In this document: piece by piece, positions 12,414 through 25,438 of the stretch
How positions within the stretch are numbered: position 1 is the stretch's first letter
Layout: each line of letters begins with the position of its first letter
Notes under the pieces: generated by a model
Databases searched by the model: none
What the model was told of the DNA's origin: nothing
Seen by the model: only the letters and a program-made list of their open reading frames with translations
Translations under genes and position numbers: made by a program
DNA from: Brassica napus
Lineage: Eukaryota > Streptophyta > Magnoliopsida > Brassicales > Brassicaceae
Direction of reading: 5' to 3'
Assembly: GCF_020379485.1 (NCBI RefSeq)
Contig: NC_063446.1
Span: 10,401,597-10,465,596 of the forward strand
DNA length: 64,000 nt

Positions 12414-12562
12414 GAGCATCTCCAACTCCACTCCATAATTTACTGCAAAATGGAGTGGAAAATGAAAGGATGAACAAACAAAAAACCATTTTTTTTGTTT
12501 GTTCATTGCTCCATTTCCCACTCCATTTTGCAGTAAATTATGGAGTGAGGTTGGAGATGCTC
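12414..12562. mobile_element. Hairpin MITE, copy 1
   Basis: Almost the whole element is one inverted repeat: GAGCATCTCCAACTCCACTC at the left is mirrored by GAGTGAGGTTGGAGATGCTC at the right, with ATAATTTACTGCAAAATGG arms and a short loop. It belongs to the same family as 12706-12880. A transcript would fold into a long hairpin. Confidence 0.8.
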
Positions 12563-12705
12563 TGATCTTTGGGAATATACAAAAACTCAGTTTACGTTTT
12601 TAAAACAAAATTAACAGAATAATATTAATTGTAGCTCCAAATTCTAAACCGCTAACTTGAAAATAAAATAAATAATGTCTAAATTTTCTACTTACCATCA
12701 ATCTA

Positions 12706-12880
12706 AGAGCATCTTCAACCTCACTGCAAAAAAAATTGCAAAATAGAGTGAGAAATGCAGTCATGAACAAACAAAAAAGGCATTACTGCATATATAGAGT
12801 AATGTTTTTTTTTGTTTGTTCATGACTGCATTTTCCACTCTATTTTGCAGTTTTTTTTGCAGTGGGGTTGGAGCTGCTTT
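12706..12880. mobile_element. Hairpin MITE, copy 2 (Tourist-like)
   Basis: Arms begin GAGCATCTTCAACCTCACTG and end in the complementary GTGGGGTTGGAGCTGCTT; the internal AACAAACAAAAAA/TTTTTTGTTTGTT arms match copy 1. The flanks both read TAA, consistent with the 3-bp target duplication of PIF/Harbinger (Tourist) MITEs. No coding potential. Confidence 0.75.
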
Positions 12881-13322
12881 AAAACCCTAACCTGTAATAC
12901 TTTTAATTAATGACCCTAAAATCTAAGAAAATGGTTCTTCTGTTTTCCTTTCTGCCAACCTACCTTGGGATATTATTTATGAATCAGTAACGCAACTAAA
13001 AGCAACTGTTGAAATAAAGAATGTTTTAAGAGTTTAAAGCATCAGAGCATCCCTCTTTGTAATTTAGGAGTTGTTCTTGGATTAAGGTTTTCAGATGGTT
13101 TCCATGATTATTTTGTTCTCTGTTAAGGTTATTTTTCTAGATGCTGCCGCTGACGCCGCGGTTGACAAAATAACAGGGCTAATGTATTTGAGTAAAGATC
13201 ATTTTCCAAGTAAAAAATGCTGCATTTCTTTTTTATTTTGAAGAAAAATAAATACTTGTAAAAGAAAGTGAGTGTTTCTCTACCAGAAAAGGGGAGAAAA
13301 CACTTGACGTTAAAGTCACACC

Positions 13323-13717
13323 CAGTGTTTTTAAAACCGGACCGATCCGATGGTTGGACCGGGTTCGACCTTGAACCGGTTATATAGCCGGGTTGGTCTA
13401 GTAATTGGTTCGACCATGAACCGGCCACATAGCCGGATTATATTTCAAAGTTATTAAACCAATAAAAACCACTTAAACTATCGAAAATCTATAAACCATC
13501 CATATAAACAAGAAACTAATTTATATTTATAATATTTTATGTTCAAAATTGATTTATATTTTAACTATGCATCATGTTTACTAATATTACTTTTATATTT
13601 ACATACTAAAAAAATATTAAACCATATTATTGAACCAGGTTTGACCCAGTCGAATCATATTGAACCGTGACCCAAAATATTTCCGGTTCAGCTTCCGGTC
13701 CGGTTTTAAAAACACTT
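13323..13717. mobile_element. hAT-type MITE
   Basis: Ends are inverted: CAGTGTTTTTAAAACCGGAC at the left and GTCCGGTTTTAAAAACACTT at the right. The 8-bp flanks GTCACACC (13315-13322) and GTGACACC (13718-13725) differ by one base and fit a hAT target duplication. The interior is rich in GAACCGG and GGTTCGACC words. Noncoding. Confidence 0.7.
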
Positions 13718-13725
13718 GTGACACC

Positions 13726-16700
13726 TTAAGCGGTCCAACCGGTCTAATAAACCGACGTGCACGTATGAAGTGGACTTAACCACAGACAATCGCCATCAGA
13801 ACTATTTGACGGGTAGTATCATGACGCTGTCACAAGACCAGCTCTTCCACCGTTTTCTACTTTCTTCGACATGTGGGTCCTACCTGCTCTGCTAAACTGC
13901 GATGCAGGAGATTTCTTGTGTATGAATCAATCCTTCTTTTTACCGTTTTATCCCTCTATAACTTGGTCAAGCAGCCTTGCCTTTGTCATAAAGGCTGTGT
14001 TTGTTTTTCTAGTTTTCTTTGAACTATTTACGAATCTTGTCTGCGTTTTTGTCCCTCGAATATTTCTAAAGCCGGTTTGACTAAACTGATTCTTGCTTTT
14101 TAATTTGTAATAATCTGTGTTATTGTAGTTTGTTTGTTTTTCTTTGACAAAGGGTTTTCAAAATTGAAATTTCTTCTCAACTATATTAATATCATTATAA
14201 TAACAGTATTTAAAATAAAAAAAAAGAAATGTAACATTTTCTTTATGTTCAAAAATGTAATGTTTTCTTATTAATCATTCATATATTTTAAAAACCAAAA
14301 TTGGTCATGTTCTGATTACAAAAAACAAGGGTCTGAATTAAGTATTAACCAATGAATTATTAACTATCTATAACTAATCATACTTCATAAGTATTTGGTC
14401 TGTATTTATTCTGTTTGAATTGCTTTTTATGTTTCATGTGCATTTTTTAAAGCTTCGGCTTCATTCGAAGCTTATTAAATTACTTTAAAAATTACACTTG
14501 TAGTGTAATTCTGAACCTATAGTCTACACTTGTCCTATATATCAGTTAAAAATGACAGAATACAGCAAAAGGATTCTTGATAGATTTTTCTGCCAAACAG
14601 TTGTCATTATTTATTTATTTATTTTACCAGTTGCTTTAATTCTATCGTTGTTACCTTTTTAGTCGTTTATCTTTTTTCTTCTTTTATTTTTTATTTTTAA
14701 AGAAAAACTGAAACTTGCCCCAAACAAGAAGAGAGGAGTGTAAAGTAAAATAAAAATTCTCGGCTCCTATACCATTTACGAGTGCATTGAATTTTTTTTC
14801 TGGTTGGTTTAATAAGAAGTAGACTTTTGTACAAGTCTAACCTTGAAAGTTGTCGATCAAGTGTTAGTCTTTGTGGGAAACCAATTTTAGCCCATCTTGC
14901 TCATGAAACAAGTGTGACAAGATTTGTTCACATGTTTCCACCATCCTGATAAACGGAAAACCACGCCCGACAATATTAACTATATTTGTTCTTATTTTTT
15001 TATCTGAGCTGGAAAATGACAATATTAACAATTATACTAATAGTTTCAAAAAAATAATATGGAAAGAATCAGTAAATTGGATATTTAATAAAAAAAAATA
15101 TAGCTAAATATAAATTGGAAAATGACAAGTTTATTGCAACCGAAAATTTGATATTTATATTCTGAAATTTCATTGTATAAATGATAGCCAAGAATAAAAA
15201 TCACATTAGATCGAAAGAGAAAAAATGGCATAATCATCAAGTTTTACATCTTTTGTTTGATTATTCTTTCATAACTAGTTATATATTTGGTTATACATAA
15301 TACCTTGTTATTATATATGTTTATGATGATACTTCTTCATAGCTTAGTACGGTTGCATTTGTAATCACAATCGTACTTAAACCGAATACTATTAAAGTGT
15401 TGAATATACATGGGCATTAGGCAGCTACACAAATACTGTAAGAAAGAAGTACTTAGCGTGGTCATACATCTGAAAGAAACTGTCCCAAATCACAGATTAG
15501 CGTACCAAAGAATTTTATATAAGTCACAATTTTCTAAATAAAGCTTCCTTAATCTTATATGCATTTTACTTTTCTCAATTGAATAAAACACCAAGTGGCT
15601 CACGCTTCCATTTTCCGCTTACTCCAGACTAAAATGACGAAAGCACCCATCATTTTTTTTACAACACCCAATTATTTTTCTCTAGTTTTTCTTTTGCTCT
15701 ACACACCCAGTATGGATGAACCTGAAAACCATCAACAAAACACCACTACCTTCAAATCTGCCAATGTTTCTAGTAGTTGAAATTTGTATAGTAGTATTAG
15801 GAAGTAGACATACAATTAATAAAAGGACCCACGCACACAAAGCACTGCCATTGGGGTGTGATACGGGAATAATTAACTGCCTTCAGTTTAGGTGTGATTG
15901 CATATTAAATGTTAACAAACTGCAAAAAAAAAAAAAATCAATATTATCATATTTACTTACTCGCCTAGATAAAATTCATTAATAAGGACGAAAAATAGAA
16001 ACCTAAATATAAACAATAACCGTTTTTGTGGGAATATAATAGAGATAACCTATAATTATATTTCAATAAGTGGTAATAATATGCTGCTAAATAAATATCC
16101 AGAAAATACTATTAAATGGTATAAAATATAACTGCTACTATTTTTTTGTTTAAAATTAAGTGTTTTTAAATTTATATATTAAATTGATTTGATATATAAA
16201 TGATCAAATATACTGCTAAAAGCCTAAAACTATGGGCTATCAGGAAATTGATTTACAAGAATATATAATGTGTTACTTACTACTTACTCCTTTTCTCATG
16301 TTCCATTATATGTTTTAAAATTTTATAATTCAAGAAATGTATTAATCATATTTTTGATTTTTGTACATTAAAGATACCATTTCATTTTTAATTAATGCAA
16401 TTTATATCATCATAAAGTTTTAGTATAAATAATAATAAAGTATAAATATTAATAATCATAAATGTCAAATAAATTTAATCATACATTCAAACTGTGTCAT
16501 TTTATAAAATAGAACAAAAAAACTATTTATACATGCTATATTATTGAATAGAAGGGATATCTAAAAAATAATGAAAAAAAATTATAATTGAAAAATACGG
16601 TATAATATTTAGTAATATTTATTAATTTATAATTTATTTACTTTATTTTTATCTGATTGCTGGTTTAGAAAAACAAAGAACATTGAAGTTTTATCAATTA

Positions 16701-16880
16701 AGTTCGGAAAGTTAGAAAGCGAACAGCACGGGTCCCACAATGTTCGCATCCAACGGATGAGATCAAACCACGAGATTAAAGATTAAATCACGCGTAAACG
16801 AGCTAGACGCGGGGTATGATCGTCATTTCGAATGGACCGGCAGAATTTATTAGTCCGTACACGAGGGGGCAAAAGACATT
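13726..16880. other. Long AT-rich spacer upstream of ZFN2
   Basis: I see no gene. The open frames here are short and lack codon bias. The stretch 16700-16880 is less AT-rich and is probably the proximal ZFN2 promoter. Confidence 0.5.
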
Positions 16881-16904
16881 ACTCAGCTCTGTTTATTTAA
16901 TTTA

Positions 16905-17254
16905 TTTCTATAAATCCCAAATAAATTGTTTTCACATTGAAACATTGTGAGAGAAAAAAGGCAAAAAAAAAAAACAAAAAAGGAAGATCCGAAATTTTTC
17001 CCACAAAAATCTCAGATTCTGGGAAAAGAAAAGGAAAACTAAGAAGATCGTTTTTTCAGTTTTAACATTTGTTCTTCTCCTTCGTTTGATCTTTCATCCG
17101 AGAAAAGGAACAAATCTATTTCCTTATTTTAATAATCACAGACTTTTTCTCCTTTATTAGATCATTGTGATCATCGTCTCTACTTAACACACTCTCTGTA
17201 TAAGAGACGAACAAGGGTTTTTTTTATCTTTTGTGTGTTGTGTTATAACGAGCC
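16905..17254 (+). promoter_or_regulatory. ZFN2: ZFN2 core promoter and 5' UTR
   Basis: TTTCTATAAATCCC at about 16905-16918 contains a TATA box; transcription would start near 16940. The leader is purine-rich then T-rich and contains no obvious intron before the ATG at 17255. Confidence 0.55.
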
Positions 17255-19482
17255 ATGTCAGAAACTCAGAACTCAACTGAGTCGGTTCGATCTTCCGACA
17301 AAATTGAAGGTAGTTACTATCTTTTTTTTTTTTTTTTCTTATTAGTGATCCAATAAAAAGGGTTTCTTTCCGTAATGTGTTTGAAGATCATATGAATTTT
17401 ATTTTTTACTTTTGATCGTTTAAAGCCTCTGTCTTTTTTGGATTCGTCTTGTCGGAGATCACGTTCAAAATCGTTGAGTTTAGATTCTGATTGGTCTCTG
17501 AACGTTTGACATTGTCTTATTTAGCTTTTAGCTAGTGGGCTCTTTATATATTGAATTAAGTTTTATATGATTGCTCATGTCTTGTGTCCTTTTGTGTTAT
17601 GGTGTTTTAGATACGTTGACGAGGGTGAAAGTTAATGAAGAGAACATGGAGCAATCAAGTCCAAGTCCGTATCCTGATCGTCCCGGTGAGCGAGATTGCC
17701 AGTTCTTTCTGAGAACTGGGCAGTGTGGCTACGGAAACAGCTGTCGTTACAATCATCCTCTTTCTCTTTTTCCACAGGTTTGAGATACTCTTAACTCTGT
17801 CGAGCTGACTCTTCCCTGCTTACAGTTTCCGTTACTCTTAGCTTTACAGTTTGTAATAATTTTTTGTTCGCAGGCTGTCTTATATCAAAGAGACGAACTG
17901 CCTGAGAGGATTGGTCAGCCAGACTGTGAGGTGCCCTGCTTACATTATACTCATTATCTCATTGTGTAATCTTGCATTGATCTAATAAGTTTAGAGTGAA
18001 TGCATTTGTAACGAATACATTCCTTTTTTTATATGCTATTTTCTCTGCAGTATTATTTGAAGACTGGCGCGTGTAAGTATGGCTCAACGTGCAAATATCA
18101 CCACCCTAAAGACAGGAATGGTGCTGAACCGGTGCTGTTTAATGTTCTAGGCTATCCTATGCGACAGGTGAGACTACTTACGTCTGGTTATTATTACATT
18201 TTTTTTATCACCAGTTGCATTGTTTTTATATGTTTTTTTCTTGTCTCTCCCAGGGTGAGAAGTCATGCCCATATTACATGCAGACAGGAATGTGTAAATT
18301 CGGCGTTGCCTGCAAATTCCATCATCCTCATCCTCAGCCTCATAACGGCCAATCTACTACACATGGAATGTCTAGCTTTCCTTATTCGATGATGTCTTTG
18401 CCTCCTGCAACGTATGGAGTTATGCCACCTCCTCAAGTTCCTCACCCTCAGGCCTATATGCCCTTCATGTTTGCACCTCCTCAAGGCTGGTCGCCTTACA
18501 TGGTAAGTTTTAACTATCTTTTCTTGTTGCTCAAGTAGAGGCTTAACAATATATAGATAGAGATTCTACTTCTAACAAAAGAATGTCTTAATCTGAAAGA
18601 TCTTGTTTCTTTTCCTTTGGTGTAGGCAGGATCTAACCCTATTTATAATGTGAAAACTCAGCCTGACTCAAGTTCTGAAAGAGCTGAGTGTAGGTTTTAT
18701 ATGAACACTGGAACGTGTAAATACGGAGATGATTGCAAATACAGTCATCCGAAAGAAAGGATGTTACAGTCACCACCAAATCTCTCACACCATATTGTTC
18801 TTCTTCCAGCTAGACCAGTAAGTCTCTTGTCATTGTTTCACTAAGTTCTTATATGAGTTTCTGGTCACACTAATTACTCTGCGTTTGCTTGCTGTGTGTT
18901 TAGGGACAACCTGCATGTGGTAACTTCAAGGCATACGGTTTCTGCAAGTATGGACCAAACTGTAAGTACGATCACCCATCTTCGCCTGTCTCAACTCAAC
19001 CGAGGAGCTCAACACCACCAAGCCGCTGTGACTCAACTGCCATCTCCAATGGTGATAAACCTGGTTCGGAAAATAACAGCTCAGAGGTTGAGAAACAAGA
19101 CGAAGATATATCAGACAAGTCTGAAGTGCAGGAGTCATCACAACTAAGCGGCTCTGATTCAACTGCCATCTCCAATGGTGATAAACCTGCTGCAGATAAT
19201 CACAGCTCAGAGGTTGAGAAACATGACGATAGCTCGGACAAGACAGAAGTGCAGGGCTCATCACAACTTAGCGGCTCTGAATCAACCGTCATTGCCAATG
19301 GTAATAAACCTGCTGCAGAGAGTCACAGCTCAGAGATTGAGAAACAAGACGAAGATATCTCTGACAAGTCTGAAGTGCAGGACTGTGATTCAACAGCCTT
19401 GTCCAATGGTAAAACTGATGCAGAGAGTCCAAGTTCAGAGACTGAGAAACAGGAAGATAATGGTTCACAACCGGACAACTGA
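17255..19482 (+). CDS. ZFN2: CCCH zinc-finger protein ZFN2-like
   Basis: Plant-specific RNA/DNA-binding protein with five CCCH fingers of spacing C-X8-C-X5-C-X3-H. Exons: 17255-17309, 17611-17777, 17874-17930, 18051-18167, 18254-18502, 18626-18817, 18904-19482; 471 residues, about the size of Arabidopsis ZFN2. Fingers start at C48 ([20 protein letters not shown]), C92, C137, C237 and C284 ([20 protein letters not shown]), two groups split by a proline-rich linker (about 165-210). The tail from about 305 is Ser/Glu/Asp-rich and made of four related repeats of about 36-43 residues. The start is the first ATG in a purine-rich leader and keeps exon 1 in phase. Between AGO6 and PDIL2-3, as in Arabidopsis. 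No break seen. Confidence 0.92.
19022..19479 (+). repeat. In-frame repeats encoding the ZFN2 acidic tail
   Basis: Four related units start at about 19027, 19156, 19279 and 19387 (spacings about 129, 123 and 108 bases, all multiples of three). Each carries the core [11 protein letters not shown] or a variant, then [10 protein letters not shown] and SDKSEVQ. Length differences keep the frame, consistent with selection on the protein or recent unequal exchange. Confidence 0.85.
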
Positions 19483-20338
19483 GGAAAGCAGGACTCATCC
19501 GGTAATGTTTCATGATCATGACTTCAGAATCAATATCATCATCATCATCATCACAATCCTGGTTTCTAACAATCTCAAATGATTCCCTGCCCTTTTTGTT
19601 AATTTTTTTGGAAGGAGGGCTTGGAAATGTTCTATCTTTTTGTTCTCTTTTTTTTTTTTTTTTTAAATTTGGTTTTGGAAACTGCCATTGCTGAAACAAA
19701 ATAGGAAATGAAATTTGAATTGGTTAATAAAACTTTGACTTCAGATAGCAATTTTCAGATGCTCAACCAATATTATTCGAATTGTTTTAGATTAGCAACT
19801 CTAGAAAACCTGAACCTTAAATTTGTGTTGTACACTGGTAAAAAATGTTTGATTTGGAATTTGAATAATTGAAAAGGTAGTAGTTAATTTATGGAAGCTC
19901 TTTTAGTACATAATAGTTTTACGTCAGAAAACATGAATTTAAATTGCATAAAATACGATTTATAACAGTTATACAGATTAATAGATAGAGGCTTTACATA
20001 AACTGTTTGTCACTTTAGAACCATTAAACATGAATCTTAATAAAGCATATAAAATTGTGGAATATAGGCGTTATGTAATACTTCTCTCTTTCTAACAAAA
20101 TGGTAAGTGTTTTCACCCCATCACAAACATAATCCAACACAATGGAACCCACTCTCTGAGTAAGAGGCTCCGCCGGACAAAGAAACGACAGCCATCTTAT
20201 GCTGATGTGTGACGACACGATTGGTCAATCTACATAACTCCACGGAGTCTGTGTTCTTAAATCTGCTGCTTCGCAGGATGGCGAGAAAATAAATATAATT
20301 TCCGTGAGAAAGTGAGAAGAAGAGAGGAGGAAGAAACA
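19483..20338. other. ZFN2 3' UTR and PDIL2-3 promoter region
   Basis: A long T run at 19648-19666 and AATAAAA at 19727 lie in the ZFN2 3' region. Nearer PDIL2-3, ATTGG (20220-20224) follows TGACGACACG and precedes CCACG (20240-20244); the spacing does not match a canonical ER stress element. No TATA box was clear. Confidence 0.4.
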
Positions 20339-23154
20339 ATGTTCACCAAATCACCATTAACGTTGCTCACGCTTCTTAGTCTGTTAATTGGATTCTTCAA
20401 TCTCGGTAACGCTCTTTACGGATCTTCGTCGCCTGTGGTTCAGCTCACTGCTTCGAACTTCAAGTCCAAGGTATAGCCACCTCATCGATTTCATCATCTT
20501 GTATCTGTATTGATCTCTTGAAGGTTGATTTAGCTTGTATGAGCGGGGTAGTTTTTAGCGGTTTATAGATCCGGTTTAGATTTTGTGATTTAATTCTTGT
20601 TCAATTTTGGTAAACCGGAATGTGAATTGGTTTGTTTTTAATATGTTTCTTTGCTGCAGGTTCTTAACTCAAACGGTGTCGTTTTGGTAGAGTTTTTTGC
20701 ACCATGGTGTGGTCATTGTAAAGCCCTGACACCAACATGGGAGAAAGTGGCTGGTGTTTTGAAAGGTGTTGCCACTGTGGCAGCTATTGATGCTGACGCT
20801 CACCAGTCTGCTGCTCAGGTCTGTGGATGTCAGTGAAATAGTCATCCAAAGCTTGTATCTTTCCATGAGAAATGTCGCTACAAACAATGTGCTCTCTTTG
20901 TTCAGGATTATGGTATTAAGGGCTTCCCAACCATTACGGTCTTTGTTCCTGGAAAGCCTCCTGTTGATTACCAAGGAGCAAGAGATGCTAAGTCCATTGC
21001 TAATTTTGCTTACAAGCAGGTTTTTTTTACATGCTCCTTTGTTGATTCTTAATTACATATTTCATATTATCAAGAATTTCTTATCCTATGATATGATTGG
21101 GGTGCATTTATAGACCTCTGGAAGATGTTCCTGTCAAAACAAATAATATTGAACTCTACCATGTTATAGTCTTTTGGTTAGAAGCAGATTACACATCCTG
21201 ATGAATATGCAATGGTTATGTAGAAGAGATTTTATACTATTTATACCTTCTTGTAAGTATTGCATAGATATCTAGTTGAATAGCACTGCATATATAAAGG
21301 GCAGCAGTTGATGATCTAGAAGGATCAGAATATTTTCACCTTTTTCTTTGGTTTTGTAGCTACTATAGTAAAAAATGAATGGAAGAAACATAAATGGACA
21401 TTAGGTCATATTAATTTCGTTGCATATATAACATTTCTCTAACAAATTCGTCACTCGCATTAGCTGATTGCTGTTAACTTTTTCTCCAGGTTAAGGCACT
21501 TGTGAGTAACCGTTTGGAAGGCAAAAGTAAACCAAATGGAGGAGGATCTAGTGAAAGGAAATCTGAGCCTAGTGCATCTGTAGAATTGACCTCTAGCAAT
21601 TTTGATGAATTGGTCATCAAAAGCAATGACCTCTGGATCGTTGAGTTTTTTGCACCTTGGTAAGTTTTTATCACTGGCCCCCAATGGACTTTCCATGCCT
21701 TCAAACTTCATTGGTGGACTTACGGTGTAAAACTTTTTTTTTACTTTCTTCCATAAGGTGTGGACACTGCAAAAAGCTTGCCCCGGAGTGGAAAAAGGCT
21801 GCTAAAAACTTGAAGGGGAAGGTGAAACTAGGCCATGTGAATTGCGATGTTGAGCAGGTAAACAATTACATTCCAATCTCTTTTGCTTTCAGATTTAATT
21901 TCCGTAGACTCTTCTCCATTTCAGCACTCTATTGGCTTCTTGGGAAATTTTACCTGTGACTAGTCTTGATTTTGAAGCATATTATCCTGATCAATGCCAC
22001 AGTGTCTTTTTTCTTGTATCAAAACTCATGTATTTATTTGATTGTTACATTTGCAGTCGATAATGAGCAGATTCAAAGTGCAAGGATTCCCTACAATTAT
22101 GGTATTTGGTGCAGACAAAAGCAGCCCATATGCTTACGAGGGTGCTAGATCTGCGTCAGCTATAGAATCTTTTGCTACAGAACTTGTGGAATCTAGTGCT
22201 GGGCCTGTTGAAGTTACTGAACTAACTGGACCGGTATGGTATCGTTTTCACATCACTTATTTTTCTTTTAGATGGTACTCTGCAAGAAATCAATATATTG
22301 ACATTTGTTCTTTGGTGATTGTGCAGGATGTCATGGAAAAGAAGTGTGGTTCTGCTGCTATTTGCTTTATCTCTTTCTTACCTGACATTCTCGACTCCAA
22401 AGCTGAAGGAAGGAACAAGTATCTCAAGATGTTACAATCCGTTGCAGAGAAGTATAAGAGACATCCTTACAGGTATGCCAAAAAATATTTTCTCTCTCTG
22501 CTGCGTCATCCTTACAAGTATAATATTTTAAAGACAATCTTATACAAGTGTCCAGATATTGAATCATTATAATCCTCACAGCTTTGAGATTTAGGGTTCT
22601 CATAGAAGTGTTAGGACTTTGCTTTGATGACATCTGGACAAGGGTCCTTATTTTTCATGCACATCTAAGGAAATAATCGTTTCTACGTTAGAATGAGAAT
22701 CTAATGTAAAACATTCTGCAGTTTCGTGTGGGTGGCGGCAGTAACTCAGCCGGATTTAGAGAAGAAAGTTAGTGTGGGAGGATATGGTTATCCAGCAATG
22801 GTAGCGATGAACGTGAAGAAAGGAGTATATGCTCCTCTTAAAAGCGCATTTGAGCTTCAACACCTCTTGTAAGTTTGGTTCAACCAGAGATCACCATGGT
22901 TAAGATTCACTTGAGCGGTTTATCACTCTTATAACAACAAGTAATCTTTTTGTTTGTGTTATATCAGAGAGTTTGTGAAGGATGCTGAGGCTGGTGGAAA
23001 AGGAAACTTACCTATGAATGGAACACCAGAGATAGTTGACACAAAAGCATGGGACGGTAAAGACGGGGAAGTGATCGAGGAAGATGAATTCTCACTTGAA
23101 GAACTTATGGGAGGTGATGACGATGCTAATGTTGGTATCAAGGATGAGTTGTGA
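20339..23154 (+). CDS. PDIL2-3: Protein disulfide isomerase-like 2-3 (PDI9 type)
   Basis: ER-lumen thiol oxidoreductase that forms and rearranges disulfide bonds in secretory proteins; the animal counterpart is P5. Exons: 20339-20470, 20660-20818, 20906-21019, 21490-21659, 21758-21857, 22057-22233, 22327-22472, 22722-22868, 22968-23154; 443 residues, close to the Arabidopsis length. A hydrophobic signal peptide covers about residues 1-26. Two thioredoxin folds follow in tandem, with active sites WCGHC at 60-64 and 192-196, then a redox-inactive b-like domain, an acidic stretch and the ER-retention signal KDEL at 440-443. The start is the first ATG after a purine-rich leader. It sits directly after ZFN2 on the same strand, as in Arabidopsis. 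No disrupted exon. Confidence 0.95.
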
Positions 23155-25438
23155 ATCATTGAAGGTGTGACCTGAACCGTTGAATGTTTCTCAGTCTTTA
23201 TATTTGTTAAAAAGAAAGTAAGATGAGAGCATTTTAAGAGACAGGAACCATCCTATATGTATACTTCCCAACATGTCTGGATTTTGAATTTAGATATAGA
23301 CACATAATCAGATCAATCTTTGGTGGAGTTTGAGTACATCACTCTTCGCCCTTTTTATGGTGGTTTTGTCTTCCTAATAAAGTATACCATCCTATATGTG
23401 TTACAAAAAAAAAAGCCAACTAGGCATGAGCATTTAAGCGAATCCGAGATCTAAATGAAATTGGATTAAAAATGGTTTAAATCTATATCCTATGGGACCT
23501 GTAAAAATATTTAAGTAAGTTATTCTGCCGGATAATATTTTGAGTTATAGATTTTATCCAAACCAATCTTAATCTAAACGGATATAGAAAAAATCTTTAT
23601 ATAAATAAGACATAAATAAAACTTGTGAGAATTTGGAAATTAAAAAAAAAAACTGATGCGAAGTAGTATCCAAATACCATGCCTAATACTAATCACCAAC
23701 TCTTTAGTTATTCTATTTTATTTCAGTTTTAACCAGTGCTCCTAAAATCTGTTTATGCAGACATTTGCTTAGTCGGCAAATTAGACATAAACGAAGCAAA
23801 ACAGTTTATAGAATGATTTTTTTCAAAATTGGTATAGATACTAAAAAAATTAGTTTAGATACCTACCTTACCAATCTATACTATTACAATATCATTCCTA
23901 TTTTCCTTCCCTTAATGAAAAAATAAATTTTACCTGAAATGCTTTTATTTTTTCAAATTAATTTTAGTTCTCATCGATGACATTTTAGTATTTTAATTAT
24001 GGACCTAAAACTACAAATGCATCCCAAACAAATGGTAGAATTGGATCATAATAATCAAGAATATTCATTAATTAAATGCCCAGATATGAAAACCCATTAG
24101 TATCATTTGAGAAAAATATTTTGTTATACATAGATGAAAGTTAATCTTTATATGACCCATAAAATAAAATTGTTAGTGATCATATTTTATTATTCACATA
24201 AAATTCATTAAGAACTATACATTTTTAAAGATCTATTATACACAAAATATACTTTTATTATACACAAATAAATAAGTAGGAAAACAGTTTTAGGTGTGTT
24301 TATTTTCTAAAACATAATTACTCAAAATTACAATATATCAATGTACTACAACAATATGACTACCACCCATCAAAATCATATCAAATTCGACCACGCGATA
24401 TCTCACTTTCCAAGAAATCAAATTCATTTATTTGAATGCACGTGTTTTGTTTTTAAAATTTTGTTAGATTCAAATCATGTTTTATAAAGAACTACTTCCA
24501 ACTGGTTACTAGCGATTTTTTAAATTTTTACGGGTTCTATCATTTTTACTTAGCGAGCACTTCATTAAATCTCAAAAGAATTCTATATAGTGTCGAGTCT
24601 ACTAGTTCGACCACAAAACTGAGTCGAATATGAAAACACTGCTTGAAACATAAACATTATAATATACCAAATTTTAAATTATTTTATCCGAAGAGTCAAC
24701 AAAAAAATACATACGTTTCGAAAGAACGGAAAAAAAAATATTAGCGGCTTCTAAATGGAACACATATTAACTTTTTTTTAAACGTAGATTGATGGTTAAA
24801 TCTATAATACAAATATATGATAAGAGAAACTCATTACCATTTTAAATCAATAATTCATATCATTACTATGTGAGAACACAATGTTTTTCAATATAGAATA
24901 GCTATATTATTAAATCACACATATCATCTTTAATAAATCTATTTTGAACAAATACTACACTTTGAAAAAAAAACACAAATGACAAAAATATAAAAAGTTA
25001 ATTGTTAAGATTCAAAAAATAAAAATAATACTAGTATCTAAATTAAGTTCAGAATAAATCTGCGATTTCTAATCGTGAATCAAAATCTAGTAATATTGTA
25101 AAACACATAATCATCGACTTTTTATTGGTTTAAAGAGTAGAGGTGAAGAAACAAAACTGTAACCAGATGAAATCAAAACTAAACCGAAAACCATAATATA
25201 AAAATCGATTGCTTTGATAACTAAACCCGAACCGAAAGTAACATCCTCACCCAGAACAGAACCCGATCGTTACAAACTCACTCAGGTTTGTCTACTGCCG
25301 ATTAATTAGTAAAACCTAGTTTTGTCTCTTATTCAACTCAGTAAACTAGAATCGGAACTATTTGTTTTCTAGATAGCGGTAGAGTCCCTGAGTAGTGAAC
25401 AAAGAGCACCACCACGATGCTGTTGATTTAGATTCCTC
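23155..25438. other. AT-rich spacer downstream of PDIL2-3
   Basis: No gene recognised. In Arabidopsis another gene (AT2G32910) lies between PDIL2-3 and ZW10; I found no trace of it here. The sequence has the low-complexity look of old transposon debris. Confidence 0.5.

Noticed and set aside
20215..20245. Canonical ER stress element upstream of PDIL2-3
   Set aside because: ATTGG and CCACG are present but 15 bases apart; the known element needs 9-10, so I do not call it.
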